A DNA stretch of 64,000 bases, from positions 32,061,778 to 32,125,777 of the forward strand of contig OY754979.1 of assembly GCA_963576475.1 (NCBI GenBank). Reading direction: 5' to 3'. Source of the stretch: Molanna angustata (taxonomy: Eukaryota > Arthropoda > Insecta > Trichoptera > Molannidae). Below, one piece after another: positions 56,983-64,000 of this stretch (position 1 is its first letter; every line of letters starts with the position of its first letter). Below the pieces are notes generated by a model. That model saw only the letters and a program-made list of their open reading frames with translations, made no database searches and had not been told where the DNA came from. The position numbers and the translations under genes were made by a program.

Positions 56983-57565
56983 TTTGTGACCAACGCTATA
57001 AGTACTCCTTACTATCAAGTCACTCCAAAAGTTTTCAAATTTTGTATGGAAAATTTTCAGGTCTTTGAAATGAGTTTGTTAATTATTTGTGATTGTGATT
57101 TAAATATTTTACAATCCAATCTTGATAATCTTCGATGCCATTTTATGAAAGTGATGTTCCTTTTTAGCGATTTGTAATAAAAATATCAAATTTTAAGTTT
57201 CTTGAGCTTGGGGTCACTTTTAAATATTTAACAGTTAAAAACAATTGAAAAGCACTGATTAGATACCCTTCTAAATCTAGTGGGTTCGAAGCGAATATAA
57301 GAATAAACACGAATAAACAAAAGAAAATGTAAAATAAACAATAAATAAAATTTAATGTAGAAAAAATAAACAATAGAATGTAGAATAAACACGACGTTCA
57401 TAGCACATAGTACACAGCACACACAAACACAACACGTTGTGATGAAACTTTCAGTATAAAATCTCAGTACGATACAAGTTGATAATCTGCAATAAAAAAA
57501 AAACATTAAAAATTGCGAATATATATTATAACTCCCCACTAAATCTCCTTGAGGTAGTGATAATA
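56983..57565 (+). repeat. Family X repeat, nearly complete
   Basis: TTGTGACCAACGCTATAAGT, ACTCCTTACTATCAAGTCAC, TTTTGTATGGAAAATTTTCA, TGAGCTTGGGGTCACTTTTA, then a local expansion of AATAAACA words (57300-57385), CGTTGTGATGAAACTTTCAG, GTTGATAATCTGCAAT, and TCCTTGAGGTAGTGA at the end. Confidence 0.85.
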
Positions 57566-57725
57566 TTTATTCAAGTAAGTGGATATTTGTCTTTACATGG
57601 TGCATTCTTTTTAAAAATAAAGGATTGTGCAATATCAGGAAAACATGTAAATTTTCAACTCAAACGAATGACGCCATCCTACCTCACTTTACTGAATACT
57701 AGTAACATATAACTTTTTTTCTCGG

Positions 57726-57805
57726 ATGTTTGGCTGGAAATTGCCTTCAGGGTGTTAGTCCACCATTTTTACAAATGCAATATTATATTTATTTATATAT
57801 TTAAT
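57726..57805 (+). repeat. Decayed CR1/L2-like LINE hairpin and tail
   Basis: TGTTTGGCTGGAAATTGCC, TTCAGGGTGTTAGTCCACCA and a TTTATTTATATATTT tail. Confidence 0.45.
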
Positions 57806-57879
57806 GAAAAAATAATAGAAAATGCACAATATAACAATATATACAGATTACAATATAATGATTATTACATAATGAATGG

Positions 57880-58105
57880 AATGAGATTTCGGGGCCGCCC
57901 AAGGAAGGGATGGCACGTTCATATGAACGGTTCATTTGAAAGACGAAAATGTTAGAAGCGTGAACAACAGACGAACACGTATAAGACGATGTATGAATGT
58001 TGACGAGGCGATGAATGTATATCAAGATAGAAGTAAGTGGCGTTCGGTTCTCTCTGCCTACCCCGTGAGGGACATGGCGTGATGGTATGTTTGTATGTAT
58101 GATAA
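57880..58105 (+). pseudogene. YADD-type LINE 3' end
   Basis: FRGRPRKGWHVHMNGSF, then broken frames of GNVRS/NNRR/NVDEAMNVYQD/WRSVLSAYPVRDMA and TGATGGTATGTTTGTATGT. Confidence 0.85.
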
Positions 58106-59005
58106 ATACATATTTATGCATGACTCAACTTCACAGAGAGAATTTCTCGTGATTTGAAGCGTGTCACATTTCACAAAACATACAAACTAACTAAAACAAT
58201 ATACATCTTAACCTAGGTATCAAGGAGCATACATAACATTAACATTGACATAAAAACAAAAAAATAAATAAAAACTTGACAACCAAAGCAAAAATACAAA
58301 TAAAATTAGAATATAAAATAATCACAAAAGCTTATAATAAACCTAACGAACAAAACAAAATGAAAATTCACATGTTACTAAAAATATTCCTTTGATGCAA
58401 GAATATTGCACAAATATATTATGTGCAATTTATTATATTTTTAAATCATAAATCTCTTCTTTTTCAAAGGTCAAACGATAAAAGTTACCAGGATAACATG
58501 TAAATCTTCAACTCAGCCGTATGGCTCTTTTGCCAAGTAAAAATTTAGATGCAGGTGTATCAGGAGTACATGAATTGCAAGAGCAACATAGTAAGTTAGG
58601 AGGGAGATAATATTATGTTGCCAGAATTATGTATGTATGTATGTGAGTTAGTTAGGTACCCCACAGCCACAAGGCGGCAGGATGTTAAGCGGATGTGTGC
58701 TAGAGGAAGTATGTATGTGCGGCTGCGATACCGTTAAGCACCCTCGGATGGGAAAAACCATTCAAGTCTATGTGCTCACTCACACACGTGTGCATACATT
58801 TACATGATAAAATACACAAGCCTTTTTTAGTAGGTATTTATCTCCTTTGCGGTGCAACGTATTTGACAAAACATTTTCGAATGTAAATATTGTCTACATC
58901 AAATAAATGAAGCCAAGATCAGTTGAATTCTGAGAATTTAAGAGAACCGAACGCTACATTTATTTATCCTGGCACGCATCTATCGCCTCGTCCACAATAA
59001 TGCTT
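58106..59005. other. No feature recognised
   Basis: A GTATGTATGTATGTGAG stretch near 58631 and a GC-richer patch near 58660-58780 stand out. No coding match. Confidence 0.35.
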
Positions 59006-59009
59006 CGTC

Positions 59010-60240
59010 TCAAACATGTCATGTTCGTCTGTTGTTCATACTTCTTACATTTCCGTCATTGAGAATATCGTTCACATGGTCATGCCATCCCTTTCTTGGG
59101 CGGCCCCTATCTCTCATTCCATTCCTGTCCACACTGTTTATTTTCTTCGTCAGGAGCTCCTCATTCACTCTCCCCATGTGGTCAAACCATCTCAATGTGT
59201 TCACTTTTATTCTTTAGAGGATTTGTTTATTGCTAGGTTTTAAATGATACTTGATTATTTGAAGGTTTTACTAGGCGTGTTCAATAATTGATTTATGAAT
59301 CTTAACAAACAACTCCCTCTAAATATTAATTCATCTCAAATGCAAAGAAATGTTTTGGGTCAACTGAATGAAAGAGATTACTTCACAATAACAACTTTTA
59401 CTTTATAACAATATAATATAGCTTAAATACAATGAAATTGAAATTATCGGCTAAACTCATAAATTTATCATAAAAAAAATATTTTTCTTAATAAAAAATG
59501 TTTGAGAAACCCTGGAATTTTTTTGAAAAAATTAATTTGAGATTTTTTATTTTTCTATGTTTGTACCAATTTTCAGTGTTCTAGCTTTTATGGTTTCTGA
59601 GATATATGGAAAAATAAAATAAAAATTAAAAAGTTGATAACCCCTGACTGAAACAAAAATTCAAAATTCTGAGTACAAAAGTTTTGTAGGCCTTAACTTT
59701 TTATGTATTTGAAAAATTGGGTTCTGTAAATTGAGCGGATCAAAAGTTATAAGGGGGGGACAGACACACGAAATGTTCTACTCCGAATTCTGAGTAAGTC
59801 CGTGTATGGAACATATATGCTGCGAAGCCTCTAAGTTGGTGTTTTTTGACTTCAAAGATGGAAAAGCCGTGAAAAAAGTAGACCTCTGCATACAATTCTC
59901 GCGTATCCTGGCTTGAATTTGATTGTTGATATGTTAAGAGAACAAAGTTCTCCTGAACAAATCGACAGTTGGACAAATTCTTCTAAACGATCTCATTTCA
60001 ACTGCATTTATTCTGTTTTCGTGCGTCTTCTGCCATGTCCAGGTTTCACTTGCATTCGTCAAGTTTGGCACTACGATAGCATTATTTATGGCAACTTTGG
60101 CTTCCTTTGATATGTTGGGATTATTCATAACTTGTCTAAGCACTCCATTCACTCTGTTTCCTGCCATAACTCATTTTTCGATCTTCTTATCAAGCCGTCC
60201 ATTCCGCTGAAAAATGTTTCCGAGGTAGACATATTTGTTA
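59010..60240 (-). pseudogene. YADD-type LINE pieces around Helitron H7
   Basis: 59010-59217 (minus) covers NTLRWFDHMGRVNEELLTKK, MRDRGRPRKGWHDHVNDIL and GNVRSMNNRR. 59974-60240 (minus) covers MAGNRVNGVLRQVMNNPNIS, KEAKVAINNAIVVPNLTNAS, ETWTWQKTHENRINAVEMRS. Order and strand fit one LINE copy missing about 75 bp between the two pieces. The gap holds the truncated Helitron H7 and 230 bp of unknown sequence. Confidence 0.75.
59451..59973 (-). mobile_element. Helitron family copy H7, truncated
   Basis: The TC end (complement AAATCGACAGTTGGA) lies at 59973 and joins the LINE directly. The family body is followed to about 59451; the CTAG half is lost. The microsatellite is almost absent (59759-59767), unlike other copies. 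Confidence 0.88.
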
Positions 60241-60336
60241 AATAGAAAGTAAATAATATTGTTTATGCTACTTCTTGCTCGCCGCAAATGTGTGACGCCG
60301 CATCCGGAATCTCGAACCACTGCCTGAGATTTATAT
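60241..60336. other. Unidentified spacer
   Basis: Short stretch between the LINE piece and the Harbinger element; no match. Confidence 0.3.
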
Positions 60337-60761
60337 GGCCCGGTTGCACCAAAAAAAAGTTTATAGTTAAAATTTTAAACTCCGTTTATGGTCTAACAAA
60401 AGTTACGTCGAGTTTTAATGAAATATGAGTTGCACCGACAAAAAAAGTTAAGTTATAGTTAATGGGGATACCAACGCAACAAAGATCAAATTCCGTAATA
60501 ATGAACTGAAATACACCGGGAATTATTTTTGTCATATTGCCATACCATTTTGTCCATGCTAGATTTCGGCGTCTGTCATAATATAACCTCGTTTTATTTG
60601 TTACCGCTCAGTGCGCGTTACTGTCATTATTTGTTTATTTGCTGTCTGATTATCGGCATGGATTCAAATTCAAAATATATATTCATTAAAATTTCATTTA
60701 CGTAACGATATTATTGGCAAGGTTTTATGAATTGATTTTTTCAGAGATCGGTCAGCAAACT

Positions 60762-61001
60762 TTACCGCCGACGAAGTATCCCTTTGTCATTGGTGGAAGG
60801 AAAAAAATAAATAATGTTAGATGGTGGTGCAATGTCCTTTCTAATAAGTTCCACTAATTGATGAACACTGTTTTTAGACATTCTGAATCGGGCGATAAAT
60901 TCATCATCATCCCATAACCGAAAATTTGTCCTTTGCCTTTTGGAGGTATGTAGGGCTACCAGTGTGGTCAAAGTTACCACTTGGGTTGCAAGCGTTTGCA
61001 C
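60762..61001 (-). pseudogene. Harbinger transposase N-terminal fragment
   Basis: LHTSKRQRTNFRLWDDDEFI, ARFRMSKNSVHQLVELIRKD, IAPPSN. The DDEFxxxFRMSKxSVxxLVELI pattern is the helical N-terminal part of PIF/Harbinger (HARBI1-like) transposases. The DDE catalytic domain that should follow is absent; after APPSN the frame drifts and stops at RRR. Not active. Confidence 0.8.
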
Positions 61002-61019
61002 ACCAGCTGATGCTGATAT

Positions 61020-61215
61020 GCAAACCTGTCGGCGGGAGCCGAGACAGTTAGATGGTGGTAAAGTCGGTCTGCTGGACGTGTAGGTATAAACCTGTGTGTC
61101 CGCCTTTGGCTACATACAACCAAACGATATCTCAACTGCCCGGTTCGAACCTGGATACCGTCTGTCGGAGACACCCGACAGCTGGGCTACAGATAGATCG
61201 ACCAAGCAACTGTGA
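61020..61215 (-). mobile_element. SINE-like tRNA-derived insert in Harbinger
   Basis: Minus strand: GTAGCCCAGCTGTCGGGTG (A box), CCAGGTTCGAACCGGGCAG (B box), about 30 nt apart, then GTTGAGATATCGTTTGG and a GC-rich body. It interrupts the space between the two Harbinger frames. The head resembles SINE family D at 50528-50805. Confidence 0.65.
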
Positions 61216-61388
61216 TACCGTATATAGAAGACAATTAGGTATTGAATGAAACTCAGGTAGAAATTGATGACAGAGATTAAAAGATGCAACAAGAAATGTA
61301 ACTTACTCGTTTATTATCTCTTGGTTTACAAATGGTAATTGTTAATTCAAATCTGATAGGTATAAATAGTACTTAATTTAATATAAAT

Positions 61389-61670
61389 TCAATTCGCGGA
61401 CTTTGAACGACGACGAGGCGGTCGAGCAGCGTAAGGGCGTAGCAAGAGGTCTGGATGAAAAACGAATGCTTTCGTAGCTCCGTGGGCGTCCTTATAGGTG
61501 AGCTGAGGCTGCGTACGGCGCAGGACAAAATGGCGTCTGCGTGCGTTGCATAACCGAGTAGCGCAATTGGAAGTTTGCGCTACAGCCTGAATAATTTTGG
61601 CTTTCGCGTAGTTAACATGGTATGTATTAATGATGACTAAATTCATCATCAGATGAATCCGAATCCCCAT
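61389..61670 (-). pseudogene. Second frame of the Harbinger element
   Basis: 93 codons, rich in Arg near RRRHFVLRRTQPQLTYKDAH and RPPRRRSKSAN. Position upstream of the transposase fits neither a clear Myb-like protein nor a known domain. It may be the transposase's own 5' exon; I cannot tell. Confidence 0.4.
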
Positions 61671-61999
61671 AAAAAAATATTATCACTATATGTCAAGAAT
61701 TAACACGAAAAAAATAACATCACAAAATAAACAATTGTCAAAAGTATTTTCTACGATAGGGAAACGAAAGAGAAATCATGTGTTCTCTGAGAGAAACGTC
61801 AAAAATTAACTTTAACTTAATCTTAAACTCTCATGTCTGGGGGTTTAAATTATAGTAACTTTTCGGTTAAGTTTAAGTTAACAAAAATGCGATGCAACTC
61901 AATTTGACAAAAAAGTAACTTTTTTGTAACTTTAACTATAAACTTTCGTTTAACTTTTTTGATGCAACCGGGCCTAAGTCACGATATTCTTTTACACCC

Positions 62000-62195
62000 C
62001 ATACTCCGTCTTCCCTCTGTCTTTCCGTCCACTTTGAGTTGTAGAAGGGCACATTATCTATCACCACGGAACACGTGGCCGGAGTAGGCGACTTTGCGTC
62101 TCTTGACAGTCAAATGGTCAGAAACTCTTTCTGTTTCTCTAATCATTTTCAAAACTGTTTCGCTGGATACTTCTTCTGTCAATCATCTGAAATGA
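62000..62195 (-). pseudogene. RTE-like LINE fragment, old
   Basis: Minus frame: EVSSETVLKMIRETERVSDH, LTVKRRKVAYSGHVFRGDR, then a stop and ALLQLKVDGKTEGRRSMG. This matches the RKISYLGHVLRGD...GKIEGRRG part of the LINE at 32329-32965. Confidence 0.7.
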
Positions 62196-62935
62196 TATCT
62201 AATATACCTCAAATTTAATCTCAATGATTAGTGAAATTTAACCTTTCAAGACGAGCGTCATGTATAGATCCAGCCGTGCCGAGTGTCATCTTTACATGCG
62301 CTCATGCTAGATCCATTTTCGAACCTTCATATCTCAGTGAATACGTACTTGATTGAGACGAAAATTGTATAAATATTACTTCCATATATTTTGCTACGAG
62401 ACATCTGTCGGTGTATCGGCAAAACAGTTTAAAAAATTAAGAACCCTTACCATAATTGCTACCATGTCTTACCATATCTTAATTGGGTTACATTAAGTAT
62501 TGTTTATTTTAAACTTACCTAATCAATATTTCTATACCTACAGTATAGCTAACTTGTCCTCCGACTTCTGAGAGTAGGTAGTTTTAACACATATACAAAC
62601 ATCCGTAACTACATAGTTTTGTGTTATCTTAAACCTTTCGATATAGGAAAGCAAAGTATCTAAACTTCGTACCTTATGATGCTGTGAAATGCAATATCAG
62701 TAACATATGTATCTCTATGTGCAACGGAAATTTCTTTAGAGATATCTCTAGGGTTCATCTCACAAATTGGTATATTAAAATGTATCGACTGAGAACTAAC
62801 CGTCGTCTAATACCATCATACCTACTTAGATATTGAAATTGGATGTGAGCAGAATTTTGCCTTAGAAATAATTTTTTTTTTAATACAGAAACAGTATTTT
62901 CCACAGATTCAATAAATTATGTCCATACGTTTTCG
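62196..62935. other. No feature recognised
   Basis: No match. Confidence 0.35.
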
Positions 62936-62939
62936 TCGA

Positions 62940-63885
62940 AGAGTTCCAGTATTATCAAGGTCTAGATGAAACGAAATTTGACACAGATTATCCAACAATA
63001 CTTAAAATATTTAATAATGTTATTAGTAGAAGGTACAAGGGTTTAGGCTTTGTCCTAAGGGTGACCAAACCATTTAAGAATATTGACTGTCTAAAAATTT
63101 TATTTAACGCATATGTTAGAAGTCACGTGGAATTCGCAACCACTGTATGGAATCCTCATTATAAGTTGCACATAAATAACATAGAAAGAATCCAAAAAAA
63201 ATTCATCAAAACACCTCGATTTTAGAACTAGGCGATTTGGTATCAGTTATGAGGAATCTTTAAAACATCACCAAATGTTACCACTTAACAAAAGAAGGGG
63301 TATAACTGATATATGTTTCCTATATAAATTACTTAACAACCAAATAGATAGTCCGTATCTCTTAGGACAAATCCCATTCAACTGCCCCGCCAGACAAAAC
63401 CGCCAGAACCTCCTCTTTTACACTAAATACTCAAGAACAAACTATGCAAACAACACTTTTATTAACCGCAGCTGCAATATGTACAATAACCTTAATCATA
63501 AGCCAGATATTTTTAACAATAGCCTACATTCATTAAAAAAACAACTAACATCAATATTATAATGAATACTTTATGTACCAAATTGTACAATTTTTGGTAT
63601 GTCCAATACTGTATTAATATGACAACTCACCCTTTCCTCCTCTCCTACCTTTCTTCATGTCCCACCCTCGCTTCATAAAATACACACACAAACACACATA
63701 CACACACATCACAATTGTACACTTACACCACACTTTTGTCTTTGACTTTGTACTGAATTGTCTTTATTATGTATATTAATCTGTGGAACAATGTAATTGG
63801 CTTACTTTCCTGATTGTTATTTTTTTATTAATGTTAAACATGTAAAAGCTGTTTTGTTTCCCAAAATAAAATAAATAAATAAAAA
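62940..63885 (+). pseudogene. CR1-like LINE 3' end
   Basis: Frames give LGFVLRVTKPFKNIDCLKIL, FNAYVRSHVEFATTVWNPHY, INNIERIQKKFIK, then after a frame change PLNKRRGITDICFLYKLLNN, QIDSPYLLGQIPFNCPARQN, RTNYANNTFINRSCNMYNNL and FNNSLHSLKKQL, ending at 63562. A 3' UTR with CA-rich words and an AAATAAATAAATAAAA tail follow. It is the same family as the minus copy at 44460-45325. Confidence 0.88.
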
Positions 63886-64000
63886 AGTTTGCAAAATTTG
63901 TGGGCGGAGTTACAGTGATAATGCCAAGAAAGCTCGGCGAAAACGTTAAGTCATAATAAATCGAACCCGTGGAAAATACTATTAACTATTTTATTACTAT
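63886..64000. other. No feature recognised
   Basis: Window end; no match. Confidence 0.35.

Larger units (their letters stand above)
60337..61974 (-). mobile_element. PIF/Harbinger transposon, internally deleted
   Basis: The ends are inverted repeats GGCCCGGTTGCACCAAAAAA at 60337 and the complement of GGCCCGGTTGCATCAAAAAA at 61974. AGTTTATAGTTAAA-type subterminal words are also inverted. Flanking triplets are TAT and TAA, one base off a perfect 3-bp duplication. Inside on the minus strand are a Harbinger transposase N-terminus (61001-60762) and a second frame (61670-61389). At 1.64 kb it is too short for a full two-gene element. Confidence 0.85.

Noticed and set aside
54314..64000. Search for the next KH exon (FNFVGKLLGP)
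   Set aside because: I read the rest of the window on both strands by eye and saw no such segment; it must lie outside or was missed.

Overview
This window looks like a repeat-dense, AT-rich insect chromosome, most probably from a moth or butterfly. The pointers are HmRTE-like LINE fragments, tRNA-derived SINEs with AAAT-type tails, CR1/L2-like and RTE-like LINE tails, Helitrons with microsatellites, and frequent TAGGTA/TACCTAC words. Almost no sequence looks like host coding DNA. There is no bacterial operon, rRNA, real tRNA gene or CRISPR array. The species call is inference.

The one convincing host coding piece is a single exon at 54189-54313 (+). It has a polypyrimidine/AG acceptor, 41 in-frame codons and a GT donor. 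It encodes a ten-glycine run followed by a segment that matches the start of the KH domain of Sam68/KHDRBS-type (Drosophila qkr) STAR RNA-binding proteins. I found no other exon of that gene, so much of the window is probably its introns or intergenic DNA.

Region by region: 0.5-2.5 kb holds a decayed TTAA foldback element and LINE relics. 2.9-3.9 kb holds an old Helitron and a SINE. 5.4-5.85 kb is a TTTA tract. 6.4-10.7 kb holds SINEs, an HmRTE-like LINE end and a CR1/L2-like LINE end. 11.1-13.0 kb holds a palindromic MITE, a 21-bp minisatellite whose units carry RFX X-box-like palindromes, and a 65-bp satellite. 14.5-18.7 kb holds a repeat of family X split by a LINE with target-site duplications, then the best YADD-type LINE. 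19-26 kb holds scattered LINE, SINE and foldback pieces.

26.7-37.2 kb is a Helitron field. One copy is split by a 2.77-kb THAP-domain DNA transposon that itself contains a Harbinger-like MITE. Another copy is split by an inverted copy of its own family. 37-48.5 kb holds satellites, family X with SINEs inserted, LINE ends and an intact TTAA foldback element. 49.7-53.2 kb is a perfect 491-bp inverted repeat around a Helitron, a SINE and 488 bp of pure GT. 53.6-54.6 kb holds the host exon between a LINE fragment and a 27-bp minisatellite. 55-60 kb is more relics. 60.3-62 kb is a PIF/Harbinger element. 63-64 kb is a CR1-like LINE end.

The elements do not form a pathway. They form layers of insertions whose relative ages can be read from the nesting. 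No new defence or metabolic system was found. The most unusual items are the Helitron family carrying a LINE tail, the inverted repeat, the X-box minisatellite and the host exon.
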